The notes under the pieces are model-generated. The model was not told the DNA's origin, did no database searches, and saw only the letters and a list, made by a program, of their open reading frames with translations. The position numbers were made by a program, and so were the translations under genes. From Deinococcus aquiradiocola (GTDB lineage Bacteria > Deinococcota > Deinococci > Deinococcales > Deinococcaceae): DNA of 64,000 bases. The stretch spans positions 1 through 64,000 of the forward strand of contig NZ_BMOE01000008.1 of the NCBI RefSeq assembly GCF_014646915.1, read 5' to 3'. Within the stretch, counting starts at the first letter, position 1, and every line of letters begins with the position of its first letter. Shown one piece after another: positions 36,313-50,769 of the stretch.

Positions 36313-36479
36313 TTGATCGCACCACGGGAAACACGATTCATTCTGGAACTGCCATACCGGAAAGCCTCACTCGCCTGCACGCAGCAGAGCGGAAACGCCG
36401 AACACGGCGCGAGGAAGGGCGGAAGGAAAGCTGGACGGTCCAGGCCCGAACACACACGTGTCAGGCCGATGTACGCTCC

Positions 36480-36488
36480 AGCTTATCA
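36480..36488 (-). promoter_or_regulatory. Candidate purC operon promoter
   Basis: TGATAAGCT on the minus strand gives TG-n-TAAGCT, an extended -10 element. Transcription from about 36473 would leave a leader of some 230 nt before purC. Confidence 0.4.
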
Positions 36489-36540
36489 CCAGCACCACGG
36501 GACATTGAGGGCCGAGGTCTAGCACACCCCCACCCCGCCC

Positions 36541-36777
36541 TCACAGCGGCTGCGTCACCCCCGACCCGCTGGCCCGCATGATGCCCGGCAGGTCCCCCGC
36601 TGCCAGCTCACCCGCGCTCAGCGGCACGCTCCGCATGGACGCCAGCCGCAACCCGCGCGCCTGACACACCACCGTCACCGCCTCCCACACGGCCTCCAGC
36701 TCCGACAACGGCACGCTCCCCCCATCCTCACGCACCACCAGGCCCACCGTCATCCACGCCGCAGGAACGTCCGTCAT
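36541..36777 (-). CDS. Small hypothetical protein
   Basis: The 78-residue frame starts MTDVPAAWMTVGLVV, looks like a compact alpha/beta protein with SELEAVWEAVTVVC as a helix, and is not recognised. GAGGGC just before ATG 36777 could be the ribosome site. It diverges from the DUF1152 gene and lies upstream of the purine leader on the same strand. Confidence 0.5.
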   Translation of the reverse strand: MTDVPAAWMTVGLVVREDGGSVPLSELEAVWEAVTVVCQARGLRLASMRSVPLSAGELAAGDLPGIMRASGSGVTQPL

Positions 36778-36911
36778 GCCCTCATCTTGCGTCCGCCAGA
36801 TGAAGCTCCCGTTCAGACGCGCCGGACACGGCCGGGCCACGAGACACGCCTCCCCGCCGGGTGCGTCACGAAACGACCGACCGACCGGAATCCGTGTGAA
36901 AGACTGCCCGT

Positions 36912-37868
36912 ATGCCGCGCAGCCTGACGCCCCCCTTCTTCGCCGCCCTCGAAGACTCACGCCGCATCCTGATCGCAGGCATGGGCGGCGGCTTCGACGT
37001 GTTCTGCGGGCTGCCGCTGTACTTCGCGCTGCGGGCCGAGGGTCGGGACGTCACGCTCGCCAACCTGTCCTTCAGCACCTTCTCGCCACTGACGCCGCGC
37101 CCACTGGCACCCGCCCTGATCGAGGTCACGCCCCGCACGCCCGTCCGGCCAGGCGAGTACTTCCCCGAAGCGTACCTGTCCCGCTGGCTCGCCATGCAGG
37201 GCGAACCCTCCAGCGTGTACGCCACCGAAAAGACCGGCGTGCAACCGGCACTCGCCGCCTACCGCGCCCTGACCGATCACCTGCACATCGACACCGTCAT
37301 CCTGATCGACGGCGGCACCGACGCCCTCATGCGCGGCGACGAGCCCGACCTGGGCACCCCCCACGAGGACGCGGTCAGCCTGTGCGCCGTGAACGAACTG
37401 ACCGGCCTGCGGCGCTTCATGGTCAGCCTGGGCTTCGGCATCGACAGCTTCCACGGCGTCAGCCACTGGAACGTGCTGGAAGCCACCGCCGAACTGGCAC
37501 GCGCCGGAGCGTACCTGGGATCGTTCAGCCTGACGCCCGAACTGCCGCCCGTGCAGCAGTACCGCGACGCCTGCGAAGCCGTGTTCGGGCAGATGCCGCG
37601 CCACACCAGCATCGTGAACAGCAGCATCCTGAGCGCCATCCACGGCCAGTACGGCGACCACCACGCCAGCGAACGCACGCACGGCTCGCCGCTGTGGATC
37701 AACCCGCTCATGGCGCAGTACTGGTGCTACGAACTGACGGCCGTGGCCCGCCGCCTCCAGTACCGCGAAGCGCTGATGGACACCGTCACCATGACCGACG
37801 TGGACCGCGTGATCGGCGCGCACCGCGCATCGGTCGCGGTCCGGCCCCGCCACACCCTGCCGATCTAA
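36912..37868 (+). CDS. DUF1152 family protein
   Basis: The 318-residue protein has the family landmarks GMGGGFDVFCGLPLYFAL near the N-terminus, then VILIDGGTDALMRGDE and LGTPHEDAVSLCAV. A glycine-rich loop next to an acidic pocket suggests nucleotide or sugar-phosphate binding, but no activity is established. AAGACT (36900–36905) is 6 nt before ATG 36912, fitting a leaderless mRNA. It converges on rtcB. Confidence 0.85.
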   Translation: MPRSLTPPFFAALEDSRRILIAGMGGGFDVFCGLPLYFALRAEGRDVTLANLSFSTFSPLTPRPLAPALIEVTPRTPVRPGEYFPEAYLSRWLAMQGEPSSVYATEKTGVQPALAAYRALTDHLHIDTVILIDGGTDALMRGDEPDLGTPHEDAVSLCAVNELTGLRRFMVSLGFGIDSFHGVSHWNVLEATAELARAGAYLGSFSLTPELPPVQQYRDACEAVFGQMPRHTSIVNSSILSAIHGQYGDHHASERTHGSPLWINPLMAQYWCYELTAVARRLQYREALMDTVTMTDVDRVIGAHRASVAVRPRHTLPI

Positions 37869-37871
37869 AGA

Positions 37872-37900
37872 TGGGCGGGAAGCTCTTCGCCTCCCGCCCA
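37872..37900. terminator. Hairpin between convergent DUF1152 and rtcB genes
   Basis: A 9-bp stem (37872–37880 with 37892–37900, 11-nt loop) lies in the 51-bp gap. There is no T-run in either direction, so its efficiency as terminator is uncertain. Confidence 0.45.
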
Positions 37901-37919
37901 CGTCCCGTACGGACTGCTC

Positions 37920-39320
37920 TCAGATGTCTTCGCTGCCCGAGTCCATGCGGACGATCTGCGGCTGGAACTGGCCGAGCACCTCGACGAGGTCTGACTGTGC
38001 GGCCAGCACGTCCTGCACGCGCTTGTACGCCTGTGGGGCCTCGTCGATGCCGCCGCCCAGCAGGGTCACGCCGCGCTGTGCGAGGTACGCCTTCCATTCG
38101 GCGCGCGGGATGGTCTTCTCGGCGGCCTTGCGGCCCAGCTGGCGGCCCGCGCCGTGCGACGCGCTGTGCAGGGCGTCCGGCACGCCCCGGCCGCGCACGA
38201 GGTACGCGGGGTCGGCCATGCTGCCGGGAATGAGGCCCAGCTGGCCTTCGGCGGCGGGCGTGGCGCCCTTGCGGTGCACGATGAGTTCCTGCCCGTCCAC
38301 GACCTGCTTCCAGGCGAGGTTGTGGCTGTTGCTGACCGTGAGGGTGGGCGTCTCGCCGAGCGCGCGGGCGACGCGCGCGTGAATCTGCTCGTGGTTCGCC
38401 AGGGCGTACTGTCCGGCGAGCGTCATGGCGGTCCAGTAGTCCTGCCCTTCCTGCTGGCGGGTGTCGAGCCACGCGAGTTTGCGGGCGGCCGGGTCGAGGT
38501 GCGGGTGGAGGTGCTCGGCGAGGCGCGTGAAGTGCCCGGCGACCTGCGCGCCGAAGCCGCGCGAGCCGCTGTGCGTCAGGAACGCGAGGTACTCGCCTGC
38601 GGGGAGGTCCAGGCCGCCGTGCGTGAGGGTGAACGTCCCGAATTCCGCGAAGTGGTTGCCGCTGCCGGACGTGCCGAGCTGCGTGACGGCCTTGTCGAAC
38701 AGGTGACGCAGGAGCGGCTGGGCGTTCCAGGCGGGGTCGTCGAGGACGTCGTGGTGGAGCCGGTCGCGTTTCTCCCAGCCGACGCCCGCGCCGAAGCGCG
38801 TGTGGCGGTGCAGGAGTTCCGTGCCGCTGCGCGCGTCGAGGCTTGCGGCGGGCAGCGCGTACACGCTCAGGCGCATGCTGCATCCGATGTCCACGCCCAC
38901 CCCGTACGGGATGACGGCGTGCTGGGTGGCGAGCACCCCGCCGATGGGCAGGCCGTACCCGAGGTGCGCGTCGGGCATGAGCGCCCCGGCGCGGCTGATG
39001 GGGAGGCGCATGGCGGTGTTCATCTGCGCGAACGCGCCGTCGTCGATCAGGTGGGCGCCCCATACGCGGTACGGGAGGGGCTGGGCGCGCAGGGCGTCGT
39101 GCGCGTGCAGGGCGTCCTGCTCGGCCCGTGCCTGCAGGCTGGCGGCGAGCGTGGCGTACACGCCGGTCAGGTGCTGCGCGGGGCTGGCGTGCACGGCGCG
39201 CAGTTCGTTCAGGATGTCGTCGCGCGCCGCGCCCGCGTCCTCGCGCACGCTGGCGGCCGCGAGGGCCAGGCCGATGTCGGCGCCCGTGAATCCGAGTTTG
39301 GTGATGTGCTTCCCGTTCAT
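37920..39320 (-). CDS. rtcB: RNA-splicing ligase RtcB
   Basis: RtcB joins 2',3'-cyclic phosphate or 3'-phosphate RNA ends to 5'-OH ends using GTP and Mn. The 466-residue protein has the metal ligands in GVDIGCSM (Cys147) and GSGNHF, the HSGSRGFG and HRKGATPA motifs, and the guanylated histidine in SASHGAGR (His389). A GGAGGAG site precedes ATG 39320. No RtcA cyclase or RtcR regulator is next to it, so its RNA substrate (tRNA repair or other) is open. Confidence 0.94.
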   Translation of the reverse strand: MNGKHITKLGFTGADIGLALAAASVREDAGAARDDILNELRAVHASPAQHLTGVYATLAASLQARAEQDALHAHDALRAQPLPYRVWGAHLIDDGAFAQMNTAMRLPISRAGALMPDAHLGYGLPIGGVLATQHAVIPYGVGVDIGCSMRLSVYALPAASLDARSGTELLHRHTRFGAGVGWEKRDRLHHDVLDDPAWNAQPLLRHLFDKAVTQLGTSGSGNHFAEFGTFTLTHGGLDLPAGEYLAFLTHSGSRGFGAQVAGHFTRLAEHLHPHLDPAARKLAWLDTRQQEGQDYWTAMTLAGQYALANHEQIHARVARALGETPTLTVSNSHNLAWKQVVDGQELIVHRKGATPAAEGQLGLIPGSMADPAYLVRGRGVPDALHSASHGAGRQLGRKAAEKTIPRAEWKAYLAQRGVTLLGGGIDEAPQAYKRVQDVLAAQSDLVEVLGQFQPQIVRMDSGSEDI

Positions 39321-39473
39321 GGTGGTCCCGCTCCTCCGTCCGCTGCTCGTGCGTCACGGCAGGCAGACCCGTCCAGTGTGACGCGCGGCGCGGGCGGGCG
39401 CATGCGCGTCCTGACGGGGGAGGGGTAGGCCGTGTGGCGCATCCCCGCACCCTGTCGGGCGAGGGGATGCGAT

Positions 39474-41246
39474 TCAGGCGAGGGCGGCGGCGTCTTCCAG
39501 GGCCGCGTAGCGTCCGCCCTGCCTGCGCAGCACGTCCGGGTGGCCTTCCTCGACGACCACGCCGCCCTCCAGCACCACCACGCGGTCCGCGCTGCGCGCG
39601 AGCGACAGGCGGTGCGTCACGATGAGCGCCGTCCGGCCGCGCATGAGGCGTTCGAGGGCCTCCACGATGCTCGCCTCGGATTCCGCGTCGACGGCGCTCG
39701 TCGGTTCGTCCAGCAGCAGCACGGCCGGGCGGGCCAGCAGCACGCGCGCGATCGCGAGGCGCTGCCGCTGCCCGCCCGACAGTTTCACGCCGCGCTCGCC
39801 GACCATCGTCTCCAGGCCCTGCGGGAGGGCCTGCACGAATTCCAGGGCGCTCGCCACGCGCAGCGCGTCCGTCACCTCCTGCGGCGTCGCGTCGGGTCGG
39901 GCGTAGCGGACGTTCTCCAGCACCGTGTCGTGGAACAGGAAGGTGTCCTGCTGCATGACGGTCGCCGCGCGCCGCAGGCTCGGCAGGGTCAGGGTGCGCA
40001 CGTCGTGCCCGTCGAGCAGCACCCGGCCCGACTGCGGGTCGTACGTGCGCGTCAGCAGGCCGATCAAGGTGCTCTTGCCCGCCCCGGACCGTCCGAGGAC
40101 CGCGACGCGCTCGCCCGCCCGGACGCGCAGGTTCAGGCCCCGCAGGACCGGCTGGGCCGCGTCGTACCCGAACGTGACGTTCTCGAACAGCAGGTCGCCG
40201 CGCGCCGGGGCGGGCAGCGGCAGCGCGTCCGGCGCCTGCACCACGCTCACGGGCGCGTCCAGCACCTGAAAGATGCGCCGCCCGCTCGCCTCGGCACGCT
40301 GCAGCAGGTCGTTGATGTTCACGAGGTCGTCGATCGGGCCGTAGAAGTACCGCCCGTACCCCCGGTACGCGAGCAGCCCGCCGAGCGTGAACTGCCCCGC
40401 CACGATCAGGGCCGCGCCGCCCCCCAGCATCAGGATGTTCCCGAAGTTCGACACGAACCGCACGACCGGGAATGTCCGGTTGCGGATGGTGACGGCCTTC
40501 ACGCCCTCGTCGTACAGTTGCTGCCCGATCTCCTCGACGCGCCGCGCCTCGGCTGCCTCGCGCGCGAAGCCCTGCACGACCCGGATGCCGCCCAGCCGGT
40601 CCGTGACGAGCGCCGACAGGTCCCCCAGGCGCCGCCGCGCCGCGCGGTACGCGGGCCGCACGGACGCGTTGTACCGCGTGAGCAGCAGGCCGACCGCCAG
40701 CATGGGCAGCGTCACGATCACGCCCAGCAGCGGCTGCAGCGCGACGAAGATCCCGATCACGCCCACCAGCCGCAGCGCGTTGCCGAGCACGGCGTCCGTG
40801 CCGCGCAGCAGCACGTCCTGAATGCCGTCCACGTCCGCCGTCACGCGCGACAGCAGGTCCCCCGTCCGCTGCGACTCGAAGTAACTCGCGGACTGCCCGG
40901 CCAGCGTGTCGTACAGCCGCAGGCGCAGGTCCAGCGTCAGCTGCTGCCCGGCGCGTTCCAGCAGCACGCCCCGCCACGCGCTCAGCACCTGCTGCACCGC
41001 GAACACCGCCACCAGCAGCGCCAGCTGCCACCCGATGAACGTCCAGTCGGCCGTGAACGTGTCGCCCCGCCGCGTCAGGCCGTGGTCGATCACGCGGCCC
41101 CACACGAGCGGCGGGTACAGTTCCGCCGCGACGCTCAGCACCAGGAAGCACAGGCCGAGCAGCACCGCCCGCCGGTACGGGACGAGCAGGCCGTACAGTC
41201 GCCGCGTGACCGACGGGCCTTCCGGCAGGGGGGTGGGCGCAGTCAT
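39474..41246 (-). CDS. ABC transporter half-transporter (permease–ATPase fusion)
   Basis: The 590-residue exporter-type protein has a six-helix membrane domain (about 20–320) and an ATPase domain with Walker A GRSGAGKST, Q-loop QQDTFLF, signature LSGGQRQRLAIARVLLARP and Walker B LLLDEPTSAVD. It would act as a homodimer; substrates (lipid, drug or peptide) cannot be deduced. TAGCCT (41258–41253) lies 6 nt before ATG 41246. It diverges from dnaE over 124 bp. A hairpin (39439–39446 with 39463–39470) follows the stop. Confidence 0.92.
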   Translation of the reverse strand: MTAPTPLPEGPSVTRRLYGLLVPYRRAVLLGLCFLVLSVAAELYPPLVWGRVIDHGLTRRGDTFTADWTFIGWQLALLVAVFAVQQVLSAWRGVLLERAGQQLTLDLRLRLYDTLAGQSASYFESQRTGDLLSRVTADVDGIQDVLLRGTDAVLGNALRLVGVIGIFVALQPLLGVIVTLPMLAVGLLLTRYNASVRPAYRAARRRLGDLSALVTDRLGGIRVVQGFAREAAEARRVEEIGQQLYDEGVKAVTIRNRTFPVVRFVSNFGNILMLGGGAALIVAGQFTLGGLLAYRGYGRYFYGPIDDLVNINDLLQRAEASGRRIFQVLDAPVSVVQAPDALPLPAPARGDLLFENVTFGYDAAQPVLRGLNLRVRAGERVAVLGRSGAGKSTLIGLLTRTYDPQSGRVLLDGHDVRTLTLPSLRRAATVMQQDTFLFHDTVLENVRYARPDATPQEVTDALRVASALEFVQALPQGLETMVGERGVKLSGGQRQRLAIARVLLARPAVLLLDEPTSAVDAESEASIVEALERLMRGRTALIVTHRLSLARSADRVVVLEGGVVVEEGHPDVLRRQGGRYAALEDAAALA

Positions 41247-41370
41247 GCGCGGAGGCTAACGCAGCCGGGCGGGCGGGAAGGGGGCGGATCTTACCGGGCT
41301 GCCCTGCCTGACCGGGGGGCCGCCCCGTCACGTCACTATGGCCCGGCCGTGCCGACCCTAGACTGTCCGC

Positions 41371-45417
<4,047 letters not shown>

Positions 45418-45538
45418 GCGGGCGGGACGGTCTGACGTCACAGCGTCCCTGACGGTGTGGCGTGCGTGCTGGGCGTTCCTGCAGGTTCGGTGAACGCTGC
45501 GGTGTGTGCCTGTGGGGGGCGGCACGTATGCTGTCGTC

Positions 45539-46126
45539 GTGCCCAAGCGTCCGCCGCCCGTCACGCCCGAGGGGTTTCTCGCCACGCAGGACCTGCGGGA
45601 GCGCGGGTGGACGACGCGCCTGATCCGGGAGTTCCTGGGCGAGCATGACGCGGAGCGCCCGAACGGCCTGAAGATGGGGCGTCGGCGCCTGCCGCCCGTG
45701 AAGCTGTACCGGGAGGAGCGTGTGTCGGACGCCGAGCGGGAGGAGGCGTTCCTGGTGGCGCAGGGGCGGGCGATGGAGGCGCGCGAGCGGGCGGAGCGGG
45801 CGGGCCGGACGCGGCGCGCGAACCGCGAGCGGGCGCTGTCGGCACTGGTGGAGGAGTGGGTGCCGTCCGTGCAGGCGCTTCCCGTCCGTCGTGGTGCGGT
45901 GCGGCTGGCCCGCGCGCCGTACGCGCGGGATGTGGTGCGCGAGGTGGCGCGGGTGGGCGCGTCGGCGGGCCGTCTGAGTGCGCCGGAGGAGCGGTTCGTG
46001 CGGCGTGCGCTGGCGTTCCGGCTGGATGCGGCGCTCGCGTCGGCGTACGCGTGGTTTCCGGTGCCGAAACAGCCGGACGGGGACCGGGTGACGGTCCGCG
46101 CGCGCGATGACGGGTGGGAGGACTGA
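45539..46126 (+). CDS. Hypothetical protein, possibly DNA-binding
   Basis: The 195-residue protein is not recognised. It is very Arg-rich; the first 50 residues (TPEGFLATQDLRERGWTTRL and on) look like a helix-turn-helix-type fold and the middle is a charged helix (about 60–105). TATGCT (45527–45532) lies 6 nt before GTG 45539, supporting this leaderless start. It is convergent with the PIG-L gene and follows dnaE by 121 bp. Confidence 0.6.
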   Translation: MPKRPPPVTPEGFLATQDLRERGWTTRLIREFLGEHDAERPNGLKMGRRRLPPVKLYREERVSDAEREEAFLVAQGRAMEARERAERAGRTRRANRERALSALVEEWVPSVQALPVRRGAVRLARAPYARDVVREVARVGASAGRLSAPEERFVRRALAFRLDAALASAYAWFPVPKQPDGDRVTVRARDDGWED

Positions 46127-46166
46127 CGAGTTCTGCCCGCGTCTGCGGGGCGTGTCGGGGTGGGGG

Positions 46167-46922
46167 TCAGGGGAGGCGGCGGAAGAATTCGGCGTGGCGC
46201 ACGCCGACGCTCCTGCCGCCGAACAGGGCGCGCATGCCGGAGCCGTTGCCGCCGTTCTGGGTGACGTGCTGCGCGAGGGCGCGTTCCTTGGTGTCCATCA
46301 CGCGCGTGATGTCTGTGGCCGTGTCGGGGCGGCGCGTCTGGAACAGGTACACGGCTGGCCGGTCCGGTCCGGGCGTGCGCCAGGCCGTGAGGACGGCGCG
46401 GGCGGTGCCCTGGTGGTCGGCGTGCAGGTACGGCAGGGACGGGAGGTCCGGGTCGAACAGCAGGACGGCGCCGGGCTGCACGTCTCGCAGGATGGCCTGC
46501 ACGGCGGGCAAAAAGCGCGGGTCGCGGGCCGCACCCCGGTCGGGGAGGTGCAGGAAGTGCACGCGGGCGTACCCGTTGATGCGCGCGGCGGCCAGCTGTT
46601 CGCGCTGGCGGGTGCCGGGCAGGTCGGGCGTGCGGGTGCGGTTGGGGCCGTTCTCGCCGCTGGTGGCGACGACGACGTGCACGTGCGCGCCCGCGTCCGC
46701 CAGTCGGCGCAGGGTGCCGCCCACGTACCATTCGAGGTCGTCGGGGTGGCCGACGATCACGAGGACGGTGCGTTGCCGCAGCAGGTCCGCTCCGGCCTGC
46801 AGGGCCTGCGGGCCGGGCACGGTGAGGGCCGGGCGGAACGTGACCGTGAGTGCCGTCAGGGCCAGGGCCGTGCCGAGCAGCCAGCTGAGCGTGCGGCGGC
46901 GGCGTGCGGGCGAGAGGCGCAT
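46167..46922 (-). CDS. Exported PIG-L family deacetylase
   Basis: PIG-L/LmbE enzymes remove acetyl groups from N-acetylglucosaminyl substrates using zinc. The 251-residue protein has an N-terminal membrane anchor (about 12–30), GHPDDLEWYVGGT (58–70) with the HPDDxE zinc/catalytic motif, and HADHQGT supplying the third ligand. Export suggests a surface polysaccharide as substrate. TAGCAT (46934–46929) is 6 nt before ATG 46922, and a perfect 12-bp inverted repeat overlaps this promoter. Confidence 0.85.
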   Translation of the reverse strand: MRLSPARRRRTLSWLLGTALALTALTVTFRPALTVPGPQALQAGADLLRQRTVLVIVGHPDDLEWYVGGTLRRLADAGAHVHVVVATSGENGPNRTRTPDLPGTRQREQLAAARINGYARVHFLHLPDRGAARDPRFLPAVQAILRDVQPGAVLLFDPDLPSLPYLHADHQGTARAVLTAWRTPGPDRPAVYLFQTRRPDTATDITRVMDTKERALAQHVTQNGGNGSGMRALFGGRSVGVRHAEFFRRLP

Positions 46923-46939
46923 GGCTTGATGCTAGAGCA

Positions 46940-46974
46940 CCGGTCATCGACACGTCGTGTGAGTCGATGACCGG
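46940..46974. promoter_or_regulatory. 12-bp perfect inverted repeat at the PIG-L promoter
   Basis: CCGGTCATCGAC (46940–46951) and GTCGATGACCGG (46963–46974) are exact inverted arms around an 11-bp centre. On the minus strand they occupy the region just upstream of the -10 box, the usual place for a repressor or activator site. There is no T-run; because it lies upstream of the presumed transcript start it is more likely an operator than a terminator. Confidence 0.55.
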
Positions 46975-47128
46975 GCGGAGCGAGGGAGTGCCTCGCTGGA
47001 GCGGGTGGAAGTGGAAGGCTTGAAGAACAGAGCTTCCACCTTGCAACGGACGAACGTTCCAGAGCACACGTGACGGGAGCGGGGCGGCGAGGGCCACACC
47101 GGCCCTGCCGCCCCGCCCGTGCCTGCGT

Positions 47129-48010
47129 TCAGCTGAGGGGCGTGCCGCCCGTGCTGCCGAACAGGCCGCCGGTGCTGTAGCTGGATTCGCTGCTGGCGAG
47201 GAACACGTACAGCGGCGCGATCTCGGCGGGCTGGCCGGGACGGCCGAGCGGCGTGTCGCTGCCGAAGGTCTGCACCTTGTCCTGCGGCTGACCGCCGCTC
47301 GGCTGGAGGGGCGTCCAGAACGGGCCGGGCGCGACGGCGTTCACGCGCACGCCGTGCGGCGCGACCTGCTGCGCGAGCGCTTCCGTGAATGCCACGATGG
47401 CGGCCTTGGTGGACGCGTAGTCGAGGAGGTTCTTGGAGGGTTTGCGCGCCTGGATGCTGCTGGTGTTGATGATGCTCGCGCCGGGCTTCAGGTGGGGCAT
47501 GGCGGCCTTCGTGATCCAGAACATGGCGTACACGTTCGTTCTGAAGGTCAGGTCGAACTGCTCGGTCGTGAGGTCCGCGATGTTCTCCTGGAACTGCTGT
47601 TTCCCGGCGTTGTTCACGAGGATGTCGAGGCCTCCGAGTTCCTTCACGGCCTGCTCGACGAGTTGCGTGCAGAACGTTTCGCTGGTGATGTCGCCGGGCA
47701 GGGCGACGGCCTTGCGTCCGGCGGCGCGGATGAGCGTCACGACTTCCTGCGCGTCGCTCTCCTCGGCGGGCAGGTAGTTGATGGCGACGTCCGCGCCCTC
47801 GCGGGCGAAGGCGATGGCGGCCGCCCGCCCGATGCCGCTGTCGCCGCCCGTGATGAGCGCTTTCCGGCCCGCGAGGCGTCCGGTCCCCTGGTAGCTGTGC
47901 TCGCCGTGGTCGGGGACGGGCGTCATGGCGTTCACGCTGCCGGGCGCGTCCTGCGGCTGGCGGGGGAAGGGCGGCTGCGGGTACTGTGTGGTGGGGTCGG
48001 GATTCGTCAT
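47129..48010 (-). CDS. SDR-family oxidoreductase (YghA/YhxD-like)
   Basis: The 293-residue protein is an NAD(P)-dependent short-chain dehydrogenase with cofactor loop [12 protein letters not shown], and the catalytic YASTK. The long N-terminal arm ([19 protein letters not shown]) is typical of the stress-associated YghA/YhxD branch. ATG 48010 is used since the family N-terminus starts there. A large hairpin with GGGGCGGC/GCCGCCCC arms lies just beyond the stop and may end the transcript. Confidence 0.88.
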   Translation of the reverse strand: MTNPDPTTQYPQPPFPRQPQDAPGSVNAMTPVPDHGEHSYQGTGRLAGRKALITGGDSGIGRAAAIAFAREGADVAINYLPAEESDAQEVVTLIRAAGRKAVALPGDITSETFCTQLVEQAVKELGGLDILVNNAGKQQFQENIADLTTEQFDLTFRTNVYAMFWITKAAMPHLKPGASIINTSSIQARKPSKNLLDYASTKAAIVAFTEALAQQVAPHGVRVNAVAPGPFWTPLQPSGGQPQDKVQTFGSDTPLGRPGQPAEIAPLYVFLASSESSYSTGGLFGSTGGTPLS

Positions 48011-48281
48011 GCTGGAACCTGCCTGTGTGTGGAGAGGCGCGGTGCTCGGGCCGTGGGGAACGGTCCCGTGCACCCTGTGGCGGACGAGTCATTGTGTGGA
48101 CCGGTGCGCCTGCCGGGCGTGAACTGCCCGTGAAGCGCGCTTGGCCGAATGTTGGCGAAACGTGTCGGTGGCCCGCCCGGCCCCGGTCCGGCACGGCAAA
48201 GGCCCACCGCGCCGGGGGGCGGGTGGGCCTGGGAGCCTTCACGGGCAGGCCGGTCCTGTGACCGGCGGCACGCACTGCGGG

Positions 48282-49133
48282 TCAGCTGCGCGCGCCGAAG
48301 TCCTGCACCCAGTACGTGCCGTACGAGCCGCCCGTGCCGACGCCCACGCCGAGTTCCTTGAAGCTGGCGTTCATGATGTTCGCGCAGTGGCCGGGGCTGG
48401 CGAGCCATCCGGCGACCACGGCGTCCGGGGTGGGCTGGCCGGCGGCGATGTTCTCGCCGATGGTGCGGTACCCGGTGTACCCGGCGTTGCGGATGCGGAC
48501 GTCGAAGGTGCGGCCGTCCTGGCTGGTGTGGCTGAAGTAGTTTTTGGCAGCCATGTCGGTCGCGTGGCCGCGCGCGGCGGTGGCGAGGCTGGCGTTCCAG
48601 CTGAGGGCGGGCGCGGCGGGGTAGCTGGTGGTGCCGCAGGTGCGGGCCTGCGCGCGCGCCTGGTTGGTGAGGTCGAGGACGCGCTGCTCGGTGGCGCTGA
48701 TGCCGCTGCCCGTGCCGGGCGTGGGGGCGGGCGCCGGGGTGGGCGTGGGTGCGGGGGTGCTGGCGGCGGCGACCGCGACGGGGAAGTCGAGGAACGCGGC
48801 CGGGTTGCTGCTCAGCGCGGCGCGGACGGTGGTGCTGCCTGCCGCGACCGCCGTGACGAGGCCCGACGACGTGACGGTCGCGACGCCCGCGTTGCCGGTC
48901 GTCCACGTCAGCTGTCCGGGCTGCGCGGGGGCGCCGTTCACGGTCACGGTGATCTGGCGGGTCTGCCCGGCCTGCAGGGCGATGCTGCTTCCCACCGCCT
49001 GAGACGCGAGCGGGGCGGCGCTGCCGGTGCTGGGGGCTGTCGTGACGGGCGTGCTGCCCGTGCCGGTGGTGGTCTGTCCGCACGCGGCGAGCAGGGCGGT
49101 CAGGGCGGCCAGCATCATAAAGGTCGGCTTCAT
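48282..49133 (-). CDS. CAP-domain lipoprotein with Ig-like (Big2) domain
   Basis: The 283-residue protein has a lipoprotein signal ending LLAAC, a Big2-type Ig-like domain (about 58–125: LTWTTGNAGVATVTSSG), a Pro/Thr linker (about 130–143) and a C-terminal CAP/SCP domain (HATDMAAKNYFSHTS, IGENIAAGQ, ASPGHCANIMN). It should be displayed on the cell surface. CAP domains in bacteria have varied or unknown activities. ATG 49133 follows AAGG at a normal distance. Confidence 0.88.
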   Translation of the reverse strand: MKPTFMMLAALTALLAACGQTTTGTGSTPVTTAPSTGSAAPLASQAVGSSIALQAGQTRQITVTVNGAPAQPGQLTWTTGNAGVATVTSSGLVTAVAAGSTTVRAALSSNPAAFLDFPVAVAAASTPAPTPTPAPAPTPGTGSGISATEQRVLDLTNQARAQARTCGTTSYPAAPALSWNASLATAARGHATDMAAKNYFSHTSQDGRTFDVRIRNAGYTGYRTIGENIAAGQPTPDAVVAGWLASPGHCANIMNASFKELGVGVGTGGSYGTYWVQDFGARS

Positions 49134-49355
49134 CGTGCCTTCAGGGTGTCTCATCCGGCCTGAGCGCACATGAGTCCCGCCTGAGAAGACTCATGAGGCC
49201 CCCTGCCGGGCGTGGTGGGCGGCAGGGGAGGAGAAGCCTCCACGCGCCACGCCCGCCCGCCCGGCCAGATGATGACGCCGTGAGCCGACCCGGCCGCCCG
49301 CCCGTCCGGCAGGACGTGCTACACGCCGTTTAACGCCATCCCCCTCCCGCGCTGC

Positions 49356-50144
<789 letters not shown>

Positions 50145-50232
50145 GTCCCGACTGTACTCCGCCCGGGTGGTCCCGGCGCGGAGTGTGCCGTCCGGCTGAC
50201 CTGCGCGTGCATCGGTGGCGGGCCGCCTTACT

Positions 50233-50769
50233 TCACTTCAGCAGGCGGCGCAGCGGGCGGCGCAGCACCTCCAGGCCCGCCCCGAACACCAGGTGCGACC
50301 CGCTCTCCCACGCGACCGCCGCGCGCGGCAGCTGCCACGGCCAGCGCTGGAAGCCTGTGGCCGGCACGGCGCTCCCGTGCGTCAGCGCGTACATCACCGC
50401 GCCCGCCGGGACGCCCAGCCCGCGCGTCACGACCGGCGCACGCTCGGCCGCCGCGCCGTACGCTGCGCCCAGCACGGCGCCCAGCGCGTAGTGCACCACC
50501 TGCTGGTACGCCAGCTTGCGCTCGCGGTCCAGGTGCGTGTCCGCGAACTGCTCGGCCGCCGCCTCGATCATCACGGCGGGCGGCATGTTGTCCAGGTGTC
50601 CGGTCGGGTCGGCGCCCACCAGCTTCTTCTGCGCGGGCGTGGGCGGCCAGATGCCTTCCGTGATCTCCTGCAGGGGCGGTTCGGCCTTCGATTTCAGGTA
50701 CGCGGCGGCCAGTCCGGCGGCGGCGCCCGCCAGCGCGCCCTTCAGCAGATCGGGTTCGGAACGGTTCAT
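50233..50769 (-). CDS. DUF1440 (YagU-like) membrane protein
   Basis: The 178-residue protein begins [20 protein letters not shown] and has further hydrophobic Ala/Gly-rich segments (about 91–108, 113–126, 155–166), resembling YagU/DUF1440 inner-membrane proteins of unknown function. TACCCT (50780–50775) is 5 nt before ATG 50769. It diverges from the aldo/keto reductase gene over 121 bp. Confidence 0.65.
   Translation of the reverse strand: MNRSEPDLLKGALAGAAAGLAAAYLKSKAEPPLQEITEGIWPPTPAQKKLVGADPTGHLDNMPPAVMIEAAAEQFADTHLDRERKLAYQQVVHYALGAVLGAAYGAAAERAPVVTRGLGVPAGAVMYALTHGSAVPATGFQRWPWQLPRAAVAWESGSHLVFGAGLEVLRRPLRRLLK

Noticed and set aside
46167..46922. PIG-L protein with damaged active site (HPDDLE instead of HPDDE)
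   Set aside because: HPDDxE with the same spacing to the GG pair is a normal variant in this family.
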